Positions 1 to 6,917 of a DNA stretch of 26,740 nt are shown here, one piece after another. This DNA is from DATAFF01 sp036265615 (GTDB taxonomy: Bacteria > Pseudomonadota > Alphaproteobacteria > Rhizobiales > Aestuariivirgaceae). The position numbers and the translations under genes are program-made. The DNA lies in NCBI GenBank assembly GCA_036265615.1, contig DATAOT010000117.1, positions 1-26,740 of the forward strand. Direction: 5' to 3'. The notes beneath the pieces are model-generated. The model saw only the letters and a program-made list of their open reading frames with translations. It was not told the DNA's origin and did not search any database. The first letter of the stretch is position 1. Every line of letters begins with the position of its first letter.

Positions 1-1167
1 GCTGCCGTCATCGATGGGCTGCATGCGCTCGATCGCGCCGGTAACCAGCGGAAGCGCCTCGTTGATGACGTCGCGTGCCCCGATCGTCGCCTTGGAATAG
101 TAACCCGCACCCTTCATCGCCATGAAGCCGGCGGTGGCCGAACGAGGCGACGCCGATTGCGCCTCGACAGACACGGTGCTCGGCTCGGGTCTCCGCGCCG
201 GCATGAAGGCGCTGCGCATGAACCGATACCAGTTCTCGCCGAGAATGCCGGCGATCTCGCTCTCGGCAAAGCCGGCTCCGCGCAGACCCGCTGCCAAACT
301 CGGGAAGTCACGATTGTCCTGAAACCATCGCGGCTGGGGTGGAAATGCCGGCGCATCGGCTTCGGGGCGGCTCCAGCGCCCTTCCCGCATCCATCGAAGC
401 ATCGAATCGGGCTGATCCTGGCAGAGGTCCGATCCGATGCCGAGATTGCCGATCCCGACGACTTCCGCAGCTTCCGCCGCCATTTTGCAGAAGCTTTCAA
501 GCGTTGTGTCGGAACCCGCCTGGAGGTGGTGCGGATAGAGCGACAGGCCGAGCATGCCGTGGCGAGCGCCGAGCGCCCTCAGGACCTCTCTGGACTTGCC
601 CCGCTTGCTCGGGCACCACCATGACGGAGTGGCATGCGTCACCGCAATTGCACGCTCCGAAAGTTCGATCGCCTCGAGCGTCGTGCGCTCGCCGGCATGC
701 GACAGGTCGATCACCATTCCAAGCCGGTTCATTTCCCTGACGGCTTGCCGGCCCATGCGGGTGATCCCGCCGTCGGCATCTTCCATCCACCCACAACCCA
801 GCAACGACTGATTGTTGTAGGTGAGCTGCATGAAGCGCACGCCAAGCGTATGAAGCACCTCGATCAAGCCGAGATCGTCCTCGATCGGCATGGGCGTTTG
901 AAGCCCGAAGAAGATCGCCGTACGCTCTGTCGAGCGTGCGCGATCGATGTCGCCGACATCCCTTCCGAAGAGGATGAGGTCGCCCTCGGCCTGAAACCGG
1001 CTGTTCCATTCCATGAGGTGCGCGACGGTGTTCCGGAAAGTCTGGTGGTAGGCGAGAGTGACATGCACGGCAGACATTCCGCCCTCGCGCATCTGCTCGA
1101 GAATGCGCCTTGACCAGCGACAGAACTGCAGTCCATCGATCAGGATCGGCGAATCGACACTGTTCAT
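1..1167 (-). CDS. M19 membrane-dipeptidase-like protein with C-terminal extension resembling a methyltransferase N-terminus (partial)
   Basis: The minus-strand frame is open from an ATG at 1167 to the window edge (389 codons, no stop seen). The in-frame stop upstream, near 1200, fixes the start region. Residues 1-320 read as an M19 (renal dipeptidase-like) TIM barrel: LTYNNQ (115-120), EMNRLGMVIDLSH (145-157), VTHAT (176-180) and GIGSD (243-247). The two later metal histidines (H157, H178) and the late Asp (D247) are present. The usual N-terminal DGHxD metal site is DGLQF (11-15), and the usual central Glu region reads FFGLQ. After a linker rich in Pro, Ser and Ala (about 322-348) the chain continues as MKGAGYYSKATIGARDVINE and onward, which resembles the start of SABATH-like/Methyltransf_7 SAM methyltransferases. 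The M19 assignment is secure. The methyltransferase part is an inference from about 40 residues, and the rest lies outside the window. It is downstream of, and in line with, the other methyltransferase-like gene. Confidence 0.75.
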   Translation of the reverse strand, partial: MNSVDSPILIDGLQFCRWSRRILEQMREGGMSAVHVTLAYHQTFRNTVAHLMEWNSRFQAEGDLILFGRDVGDIDRARSTERTAIFFGLQTPMPIEDDLGLIEVLHTLGVRFMQLTYNNQSLLGCGWMEDADGGITRMGRQAVREMNRLGMVIDLSHAGERTTLEAIELSERAIAVTHATPSWWCPSKRGKSREVLRALGARHGMLGLSLYPHHLQAGSDTTLESFCKMAAEAAEVVGIGNLGIGSDLCQDQPDSMLRWMREGRWSRPEADAPAFPPQPRWFQDNRDFPSLAAGLRGAGFAESEIAGILGENWYRFMRSAFMPARRPEPSTVSVEAQSASPRSATAGFMAMKGAGYYSKATIGARDVINEALPLVTGAIERMQPIDDGS

Positions 1168-1312
1168 CGAGAACGATATGGACGAAGCCCTGCCGGCGAC
1201 AATGTGGAGACGATGCCGCCAATTCTGTCACGATCGTCGCCTGCAAGTCCAGACCGACTCTGCCGCGGACGATCCGATGTCGACCGAGTCGACGAGAGGC
1301 CGATCGGTGGCT

Positions 1313-1984
1313 CTAGGCTGTCTCGACGCCGGGCATCTCGAATGCCGGAGCGAGGTCAGGATAGCCGATGCCCGGCACCGCGACCCTTGGCTTGCAGATG
1401 CCGAGATGGCATCTCTCCCTCTTGAAGAACACGCGAGGTGCCACCTGGCTGCCAGTGAGGCCGCGCACCCCGACGCGCCAGCCGCCCTTGTATTCGTGCA
1501 GGCGCAAGCCGAGCCCCAACTCGTCGCAATAGAACTTCAACGCCTCGCGAGTCCTTCGCCGCATTCCCTCGACGAACACCGCTGTCTCGGCACGCAGGAA
1601 CTCCAAGGTGGAATACTGATTGCCGTCGAAGACGATGAGATCGAAAGTGAGGTTTCTCGGAATATCGGCCTGCGACTGCACCAGGCTCCAGCTCTGTCCC
1701 GGCAGAGGCGTCACATTCTGCTTGAGAGCAGCGCGGCAGAACAGATCCTGTTCGATCGAGTAGAGCGTCTGCACCTTCTCGTGATGCAGCAGGATGAGCT
1801 GCGCGATGGTTCCGATGCCGGTGCCGATCTCCAGCACGGCCTTCGGCTTGCGCAACCGGATGAGCCGCGACAGATGACAGAGCGAAAAGGCCGAGGCGAT
1901 GCGATGCGAACCGGCCTTCCGGCTGAATTGGTCATGAATGTTCTTGGCGATGAACAGGTCGTATCCGTTCGTCATGAGCTGCAT
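1313..1984 (-). CDS. Class I SAM-dependent methyltransferase-like protein
   Basis: This 223-residue protein has a Rossmann-type SAM-binding core. Motif I is VLEIGTGIGTIAQLIL (about residues 50-65), followed by an acidic residue at the end of the second strand (YSIEQD) and a DLIVFDGNQ segment at the fourth-strand position. It is soluble, with no signal peptide. The substrate cannot be told. The ATG at 1984 is preceded by AGGAG at good spacing; a second ATG three codons in (1975) is possible. It lies 109 bp downstream of the sensor kinase gene on the same strand. The gap holds a CTTAAT direct repeat that could be a response-regulator site, so the gene may be a target of the two-component system. 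It could also be a glycan or lipid methyltransferase or a degenerate family member. Confidence 0.65.
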   Translation of the reverse strand: MQLMTNGYDLFIAKNIHDQFSRKAGSHRIASAFSLCHLSRLIRLRKPKAVLEIGTGIGTIAQLILLHHEKVQTLYSIEQDLFCRAALKQNVTPLPGQSWSLVQSQADIPRNLTFDLIVFDGNQYSTLEFLRAETAVFVEGMRRRTREALKFYCDELGLGLRLHEYKGGWRVGVRGLTGSQVAPRVFFKRERCHLGICKPRVAVPGIGYPDLAPAFEMPGVETA

Positions 1985-2062
1985 CGCGCCCTGCTCCTGT
2001 TTTCGGAAATGGGGTTCGCGACATCATCTAGCCGCCACGGCTGGAGCCGAGATTGCTATCAC

Positions 2063-2078
2063 CTTAATCTTTCTTAAT
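2063..2078. promoter_or_regulatory. CTTAAT direct repeat, candidate response-regulator box
   Basis: Two identical CTTAAT hexamers start at 2063 and 2073, exactly one helical turn (10 bp) apart, in an AT-rich island about 80-95 bp before the methyltransferase gene (minus strand, start 1984). OmpR-family regulators such as PmrA and PhoP bind tandem hexamers of this kind with about 11-bp periodicity. The adjacent operon encodes an OmpR-family regulator. Function is inferred. Confidence 0.4.
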
Positions 2079-2093
2079 CGGGGGAGGATGCGA

Positions 2094-3521
2094 TCAGCCG
2101 ACCGGCAGCTGCGCGCCCTGGCGGCCGATCGTCATCAGCGGCCAGGAAGAGTCGAATGTCTGCCCCATGCCATCGAAGGTGACGCTCACGATCAGGCCCG
2201 GCCGGTTGTTCTCGAGCCGAACCATGGCGCCATGAAGATCGGCGATGGCCGCCACCATGCTCAGGCCGAGCCCGCTGCCCGGCGTGGTTCGGCTTCGTTC
2301 AAGCCGATATAATCGGCGGAACACCTTGTCATGCTCCTGCTCCGGAATGCCCGGCCCCTCATCGGCGACAATGCATTGGAGTTCCTTGCCGGCGCGCCTC
2401 AGCTTGACGGTGATCGTCGATGGCACGGGAACATGCGTCAAAGCATTTTCGATGAGATTGGCGAAGAGCTGCGTGAGGAGGTCGCGGTCGCCTCTGAGCT
2501 GGCAGCCCTTCTCGATTTCCACCTCGAACAGGTGCCCGCGGTCCTCCGCGACGCTGGCGTAGACGGCGGTCAGGTTCTCGAGAATCGCCGACAGATCGAC
2601 CCTGCGGAAATTCGCCCGGCGCGCTCCGCCTTCGATCTGGGCAATGCGCAGCAGCGCGTCGAACGTGTCGATGATGATATCGACTTCCTTCAACGCCGCC
2701 TCGATCGCCGCCTGCGTCTCTACCACCGTGCCGGGCCTCCTCTGCAAGGCATCAAGGCCCTGGCGCAACCGGCTGATCGGCGTTCGCAGGTCGTGGGCGA
2801 TGTCGCTCGACACCTGCTTGAGGCTCTGCATGAGGTCCTGGATGCGGTCGAGCATGCGGTTGATGTCGAGCGAAAGACGGTCCAGATCGTCGCGCGAGCC
2901 GCCGGTCGGAATGCGTTTGTCGAACCGGCCTTCGACGATGGCCCGGGTGGTGTGGGCGATCTCGCGAAGGCGCTGCACCGGCCCCTGGCTTTGGGCGTAG
3001 CCGCCGGCGAGACCGAGCAGGATCGATATCAATGTTCCCCAGGCGAAGGTATTCAGGATGACCTGCTGGGTCTCGCTCATTGCGATGACGCTCTGGGCAG
3101 CCACCATGGTGGCCCCCGGCAGCTTCGTCCCGAGCCCGATCAAATGATCCTTCTCGGACGAACCGGGGCGGATCGGGCGCTCCCATTCTCTCCAGCCCAG
3201 GAAGGCTTCGGTCGGCGCCAGGTTGCCGGCGAGCACCCGGCCATCGTCGCTGAGCAGCAGATAGTAATCGTCGTTCGCGCCACCCTGCGAAACGCGCTCC
3301 TGGATTTCCTCGGCCAGGCCTGCGATGTCCTCCCGGGTCGACAAGGCGATCAGCTCGCGGGTGTCGGCCGAAAGGCTCGCATGGAACATATCCAGCAGGT
3401 GCCGCCCGGCGGCCTGATAGGTGATGGCGAAGATCGCAACCGTCGACAGTGCGAAGAACAGCGCATAGCGCACGGCGAGCTTGAATGCCGTGCTGCGGAT
3501 ATTTTCAATGAGCGGCGGCAA
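2094..3521 (-). CDS. Two-component sensor histidine kinase
   Basis: This 475-residue membrane kinase has TM1 at about 14-35, a periplasmic sensing region at about 36-155, TM2 at about 157-176, HAMP at about 177-230, an HisKA domain with the phospho-accepting His in SDIAHDLRTPISRL (H243), and a HATPase domain with N-box NLIENA (355-360), G1 DEGPGIP (387-393) and G2 GSGLGLSM (415-422). All catalytic boxes are intact. It probably autophosphorylates and passes phosphate to the regulator encoded just upstream. The start is a TTG at 3521 lying inside the regulator gene (17-bp overlap), so translation is likely coupled; no ATG is available near the N-terminus. The sensory region is short and has no recognisable ligand fold. 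Confidence 0.93.
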   Translation of the reverse strand: MPPLIENIRSTAFKLAVRYALFFALSTVAIFAITYQAAGRHLLDMFHASLSADTRELIALSTREDIAGLAEEIQERVSQGGANDDYYLLLSDDGRVLAGNLAPTEAFLGWREWERPIRPGSSEKDHLIGLGTKLPGATMVAAQSVIAMSETQQVILNTFAWGTLISILLGLAGGYAQSQGPVQRLREIAHTTRAIVEGRFDKRIPTGGSRDDLDRLSLDINRMLDRIQDLMQSLKQVSSDIAHDLRTPISRLRQGLDALQRRPGTVVETQAAIEAALKEVDIIIDTFDALLRIAQIEGGARRANFRRVDLSAILENLTAVYASVAEDRGHLFEVEIEKGCQLRGDRDLLTQLFANLIENALTHVPVPSTITVKLRRAGKELQCIVADEGPGIPEQEHDKVFRRLYRLERSRTTPGSGLGLSMVAAIADLHGAMVRLENNRPGLIVSVTFDGMGQTFDSSWPLMTIGRQGAQLPVG

Positions 3522-4182
3522 TGAGGTACCCTGCGCCGCGAATGGTGTTGATCATCTCGCTGGCGAACGGTTTGTCGACCTTGGCCCTGAGCCGGCTGAT
3601 ATGGACCTCGACCACATTGGTGCGCGGGTCGAAATGAAACTCCCACACCCGCTCGAGCAGCATGGTCTTGGTGACGACCCGGCCGGGATTGCGCATCAGA
3701 TATTCGAGCACCCGGAATTCCTGCGGCTGCAGATCGATCGGCACGCCGGCGCGGCTGACCGTCCTTCGCAGAAGATCCATCTCGAGATCCCCGACCTTCA
3801 GGCTGACCTGTTCGATCGGGGTGGTCGAGCGGCGGCCGATCGCGTTCAGCCGGGCAAGCAGCTCGGAGAAAGCGAAGGGCTTGAGAAGATAGTCGTCGGC
3901 GCCCGCCTCCAAGCCCTCCACGCGGTCATCCACGCCACCGACGGAAGTGAGAAAGAGAACCGGTGTCCAGATCCGCTTCGAGCGCAGCGTCCGCACCAGG
4001 GTCAAGCCATCGAGAATCGGCAGCATTCGGTCGACCACCAGGACGTCGTAGCTGCGCGATAATGCCAGTTCGAGCCCGTCGGTACCGCTTTGCACGGCGT
4101 CGGTGACATGGCCCTCCTGCTCAAGGCCGGTCGTCAGGTAGTGGAGGGTCTTCTCGTCATCCTCGACAACAAGAATTCTCAT
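3505..4182 (-). CDS. OmpR/PhoB-family response regulator
   Basis: This 225-residue protein has a receiver domain (1-115) with acidic pocket EDD (7-9), phospho-acceptor D51 in VLVVDRMLP, the switch Thr at about 79 and K101 in LLKPF. It is followed by a winged-helix OmpR DNA-binding domain (about 128-222; VHISRLRAKVD, TIRGAGYLI). The ATG at 4182 begins directly with MRILVVEDDE and has GAGAAG upstream, so I prefer it to an ATG 13 codons earlier (4221). It is the first gene of an operon with the sensor kinase, in the style of QseBC/PmrAB. Its targets are unknown; TTAA-type repeats in front of the methyltransferase gene and in the upstream gap are candidates. Confidence 0.95.
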   Translation of the reverse strand: MRILVVEDDEKTLHYLTTGLEQEGHVTDAVQSGTDGLELALSRSYDVLVVDRMLPILDGLTLVRTLRSKRIWTPVLFLTSVGGVDDRVEGLEAGADDYLLKPFAFSELLARLNAIGRRSTTPIEQVSLKVGDLEMDLLRRTVSRAGVPIDLQPQEFRVLEYLMRNPGRVVTKTMLLERVWEFHFDPRTNVVEVHISRLRAKVDKPFASEMINTIRGAGYLIAAAH

Positions 4183-4238
4183 CAGCTGCTTCTCTGAGGC
4201 GAGTTGCCCTAACGCTTGCATTCATCAACGTCGCAAGG

Positions 4239-4261
4239 TTTTTCGCCATCGCGGCAAAAAA
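4239..4261. repeat. Imperfect inverted repeat, T-tract/GCC ... GGC/A-tract
   Basis: Five T residues and CGCC face GGC and six A residues across a 5-nt spacer, with one bulged base. It sits about 57-79 bp before the response regulator start. It could be an operator or the UP-element-like part of that promoter. With tracts on both sides it also resembles a weak bidirectional terminator, but there is no gene end nearby. Confidence 0.3.
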
Positions 4262-4504
4262 GTGGCGAGGCGGGCGCGAAGAGCGATTGAGAAGGGGTTC
4301 ATCAACCGGTACGCCCGTCTCGCCGCCGGGGCCGCACCGGCTCCGGGTCTACTGCAGGTGGGCAGTTCGCGGGTAGGCCGGTTGCGGGAGCAACTCTATA
4401 CCGATCTGCAATCAGCACGGAATCCCCGCTTTGCCTCGACAAGAGGGCCGCTGCCCACCGCAGAACCCTATAGTCCCTGGAGCTGAACCGCCGCTTGCCG
4501 GCTC

Positions 4505-4520
4505 ATTAACTTCTGTTAAT
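4505..4520. promoter_or_regulatory. ATTAAC-TTCT-GTTAAT palindrome, candidate operator
   Basis: The arms ATTAAC and GTTAAT are perfect reverse complements with a 4-bp spacer. Read as direct repeats they are also two TTAA boxes with 10-bp spacing, like the CTTAAT repeat at 2063-2078. The site lies about 180 bp before the XRE-cupin start and about 320 bp before the response regulator start. It could bind the response regulator or the XRE dimer; the sequence alone does not decide. Confidence 0.4.
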
Positions 4521-4700
4521 TCGCCGGCCTGCCGCTCCACAGCCCTCGATCCAGCTTTACAGATCGGTAATGTTGTCGGTGAACCCCAATTCGGCTGTGG
4601 CGGGGTGCCGCCGCGGCCGAATTAATGACAACGAGGCAATCGCTCGATATCGGCTTCACCTCCCGGTAAGATGCCCTGCCAGGAGGGCCTCGAAGCGCTC

Positions 4701-5387
4701 ATGGCGAAGTCAAATCGAAAGCGGACGGGCACGACAGAGGTGCCCGCCAAGCCAGCCCCGCGCAAGTCTCCGCGTGCGGCAACCGGCAAGGCGGCGCACG
4801 TCTCCCCGCCTCCCATCGGTCCGAAGCTCCGCCAGTATCGCTTGAAGGAGAACATGACGCTTGCCGATCTGCAGGACCTGACCGGAATTTCCAAATCGAT
4901 GCTGTCTCAGATCGAGCGCGGCTCGGTTAATCCGACCTTCGCACGGGTCTGGCGGTTGACCCGCTCGCTCGGCATTGGTGTCGGCGAGCTCCTGGGCGAG
5001 GTTCGGTCCGGCCTGGACGGGCCGCACATCTACGAGCACCGCAAATCATATTCCACTCCGGCAATAACCAGCGCTGATGGACTATGCGTCACGCGCATCC
5101 TGTCGCCCATTCGCCAACCGCTGCCGGTCGAATGGTACGAGATGGTGTTGAAGCCAGGTGGGTCCCTACGTGCCAACGCCCATGGCAACGGCTCCTGGGA
5201 GCACCAGACGGTGATCGAAGGCCGGGTGATCATCGAGATCGGCGACAATGAGGTGCTGCTCGAGCCGGGTGACACGCTGCGCTATTCGGCGGAGCAGCCG
5301 CATGGCATCCGCAACGCCGGCGACACCGAGGCGCGGGTGATGCTGGTTGTGGTGTCGCTGAAGGAGCTTGGGGCTCTCGGCGTTTGA
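4701..5387 (+). CDS. XRE-family transcriptional regulator with C-terminal cupin domain
   Basis: This 228-residue protein has a basic, Pro/Ala-rich tail (1-38), an XRE helix-turn-helix (about 40-98; TLADLQDLTGISKSMLSQIE, SVNPTFARVWRLTRSLG) and a small-molecule-binding cupin (about 145-218; WEHQTVIEGRVIIEIG, LEPGDTLRYSAEQPHGIRN). This architecture (PuuR-like) usually represses catabolic or transport genes and is relieved by a ligand in the cupin. The ATG at 4701 is preferred because AGGAGG at 4681-4686 precedes it; an in-frame ATG at 4671 would place that element inside the gene. It ends 7 bp from the convergent GNAT gene and lies just before the catabolic cluster, so it is the best candidate regulator of it. 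The ligand is unknown. Confidence 0.88.
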   Translation: MAKSNRKRTGTTEVPAKPAPRKSPRAATGKAAHVSPPPIGPKLRQYRLKENMTLADLQDLTGISKSMLSQIERGSVNPTFARVWRLTRSLGIGVGELLGEVRSGLDGPHIYEHRKSYSTPAITSADGLCVTRILSPIRQPLPVEWYEMVLKPGGSLRANAHGNGSWEHQTVIEGRVIIEIGDNEVLLEPGDTLRYSAEQPHGIRNAGDTEARVMLVVVSLKELGALGV

Positions 5388-5394
5388 TGCAGGG

Positions 5395-5865
5395 TCAGTG
5401 TGGATTGAGCATGAGGTCGTAGCGCACGAGGGGCGAGCGGCTGGCGAGCTTGCTGTAGAGGGCATGGGCCTTGTCGTTCGAGGCTTGCGTCATCCAATAG
5501 ATCTTGAGCCAGCCTGCCTCGCGGCCGATCGTCGCCAAGCGCTCGATCAGGGCGGTGCCCGCGCCGATGCCGCGCATGGCCGGATCGACATAGAGGTCGA
5601 GGAGATAGGCTAGGGGACGCCGCGACCAGGAATATGGATGGGTGAGGTAAAGCAGGAAGCCGATCGCTTCATCGCGATCGTTCGCCGCGATGAGAAGCCG
5701 CATCGGATGATCCTCGGCTGAGATACATTCCCAAACATGGCCCGGCGCATCGGCGGCGCAGGGCTCGGGGCCTGTCGCCACCAGCTCTGCGAACAGTGCC
5801 CGCCAGCGCTGCTCGTCCTTCGGCAGCGCGGCGCGGATCTGGAATCTTGCGTCATTGTTCGGCAT
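5395..5865 (-). CDS. GNAT-family N-acetyltransferase
   Basis: This 156-residue protein has one GNAT fold. The acetyl-CoA-binding motif A is LYVDPAMRGIGAGTALIERL (91-110), with the R/Q-x-x-G-x-A/G pyrophosphate loop as RGIGAG, and motif B near YWMTQASNDKAHALYSKL (123-140). The ATG at 5865 has GGAG six bases upstream and begins MPNNDARF. A longer reading to 6039 would run through the divergent promoter region and adds no domain sequence, so I reject it. The substrate is unknown, either a small amine or a protein N-terminus. It is divergent from the SDR gene and shares its 133-bp promoter gap, so it may share control with the catabolic cluster. Confidence 0.88.
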   Translation of the reverse strand: MPNNDARFQIRAALPKDEQRWRALFAELVATGPEPCAADAPGHVWECISAEDHPMRLLIAANDRDEAIGFLLYLTHPYSWSRRPLAYLLDLYVDPAMRGIGAGTALIERLATIGREAGWLKIYWMTQASNDKAHALYSKLASRSPLVRYDLMLNPH

Positions 5866-5907
5866 GGGACACTCCGATTTCGGCGCCGCTGCCGCGACGA
5901 TCCAGGC

Positions 5908-5940
5908 TTGACGGAACCAGTCGTTCGGGACCAACATAGT
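5908..5940 (+). promoter_or_regulatory. Candidate promoter of the catabolic cluster
   Basis: A TTGACG -35-like hexamer (5908-5913) is followed after 18 bp by CAACAT (5932-5937), or after 21 bp by CATAGT. The -10 match is weak, as is common in alphaproteobacteria. The palindrome at 5941-5951 would overlap the transcription start, a typical repressor position. Confidence 0.3.
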
Positions 5941-5952
5941 GGAAAATTTCCA
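5940..5952. promoter_or_regulatory. Palindromic operator, copy A (TGGAAAATTTCCA)
   Basis: A 13-bp palindrome with an odd central base lies 46 bp before the SDR start. Its 11-bp core GGAAAATTTCC recurs exactly at 20294-20304, before the divergent thiolase operon. I find no third intergenic copy. The AT-rich core in GC-rich DNA and its position at a likely promoter suggest a transcription-factor site shared by the two operons. Confidence 0.55.
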
Positions 5953-5998
5953 GCGAAGCGAAAATCCATAACAAGACCGGGTGGGGAGCCCAATCGCT

Positions 5999-6904
5999 GT
6001 GAGCACCGGAGATCTGGACGGCAGGGTCGCAATCGTCACGGGAGCCGGCCGGGGCCTCGGCCGATCTCACGCGCTGGCCCTCGCCCGCCATGGCGCCAAG
6101 GTGGTGGTGAACGACAAGGGCGGCGATCTCCATGGCTCGGGCGCCGATGCCACCCCCGCGCGGCAGGTGGTGGAGGAGATCGAGGGGCTTGGGCAGGAGG
6201 CGGTGGTCAGCGGTCATGACGTGTCGGACTGGAACCAGGCAGCGGAGCTCGTGGCCCTCGCCGTCGACCGGTTCGGGCGCCTCGACATCCTTGTCAACAA
6301 TGCCGGCATCCTGCGCGATCGCACGCTCGCCAACATGAGCGAGCAGGAATGGGACGCCGTCATCGCCGTCCATCTCAAGGGCCATGCCGCGCCCGCCCGC
6401 CATGCCATGGCCTATTGGCGGGACCAGGCCAAGGCCGGCATGACGGTTGCCGGCTCGGTGATCCATACGACCTCGCTTGCCGGCCTGGTCGGCAGTTTCG
6501 GCCAGGCAAACTATGCCTCGGCCAAGCTCGGCGTGGTCGGGCTGTCGCGCGTCGTCGCTCTCGAAGGGGCAAAATATGGCGTGCGGTCCAATGCGGTCTC
6601 GCCCTCGGCACGCACACGCATCGAGACCAGCCTCAAGCCGCCGCCGCCCGGCGTCTTCGACGTCTTCGACCCTGACAACGTGTCGCCGCTCGTCGTGTGG
6701 CTGGCGACGGCCGACTGCCCGGCAACAAACCAGGTGTTCCAGGTCTATGGCGACCGCGTCGAGATCATCGGCCCCTCGCGGATCGCCGTCGATGTCCGCT
6801 GCGGCAGCACCAGATGGGACCTGAGCGCGCTCGACGCCGCCCTCAGGCACAACCTCCCGCCACCCGCCAAGCTCTCGGATTTCGTCGAAGGCCTGGGGAT
6901 TTGA
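5999..6904 (+). CDS. SDR-family NAD(P)-dependent oxidoreductase (hydroxyacyl-CoA dehydrogenase type)
   Basis: This protein of about 301 residues has a classical SDR Rossmann fold. The cofactor loop is TGAGRGLG (14-21), followed by HDVSD (73-77), NNAG (100-103), a catalytic Ser in HTTSLAG (about 159) and YASAK (Y172, K176). The D-K-G-G insertion after the second strand (NDKGGDLHGSG) and the extended C-terminus resemble the dehydrogenase part of peroxisomal multifunctional enzyme type 2, which oxidises (R)-3-hydroxyacyl-CoA. That suits a cluster with MaoC-type hydratases. I prefer the GTG at 5999, with GGGGAG about 11 bp upstream, over a GTG at 5981. It is the first gene of the plus-strand cluster; the next start is 13 bp downstream. 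Confidence 0.88.
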   Translation: MSTGDLDGRVAIVTGAGRGLGRSHALALARHGAKVVVNDKGGDLHGSGADATPARQVVEEIEGLGQEAVVSGHDVSDWNQAAELVALAVDRFGRLDILVNNAGILRDRTLANMSEQEWDAVIAVHLKGHAAPARHAMAYWRDQAKAGMTVAGSVIHTTSLAGLVGSFGQANYASAKLGVVGLSRVVALEGAKYGVRSNAVSPSARTRIETSLKPPPPGVFDVFDPDNVSPLVVWLATADCPATNQVFQVYGDRVEIIGPSRIAVDVRCGSTRWDLSALDAALRHNLPPPAKLSDFVEGLGI

Positions 6905-6917
6905 ACGGAGACCGTGC

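Larger units (their letters stand above)
4183..4700. other. Gene-free divergent regulatory region
   Basis: These 518 bp separate the response regulator (minus) from the XRE-cupin gene (plus). The small open frames here have no recognisable domain, no convincing ribosome site and a composition typical of chance frames in GC-rich DNA. The region holds an A/T-flanked inverted repeat near 4239-4261, a TTAA palindrome at 4505-4520 and an AGGAGG at 4681-4686. I take it to carry the promoters for both divergent genes. Confidence 0.6.

Noticed and set aside
2331..3524. 397-codon plus-strand frame opposite the sensor kinase
   Set aside because: Histidine-kinase boxes are intact on the minus strand; the plus frame is a shadow.
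4262..4625. Small plus-strand open frames in the gap before the XRE-cupin gene
   Set aside because: No domain, no ribosome site, Arg/Ala/Pro-rich chance composition typical of GC-rich non-coding DNA.
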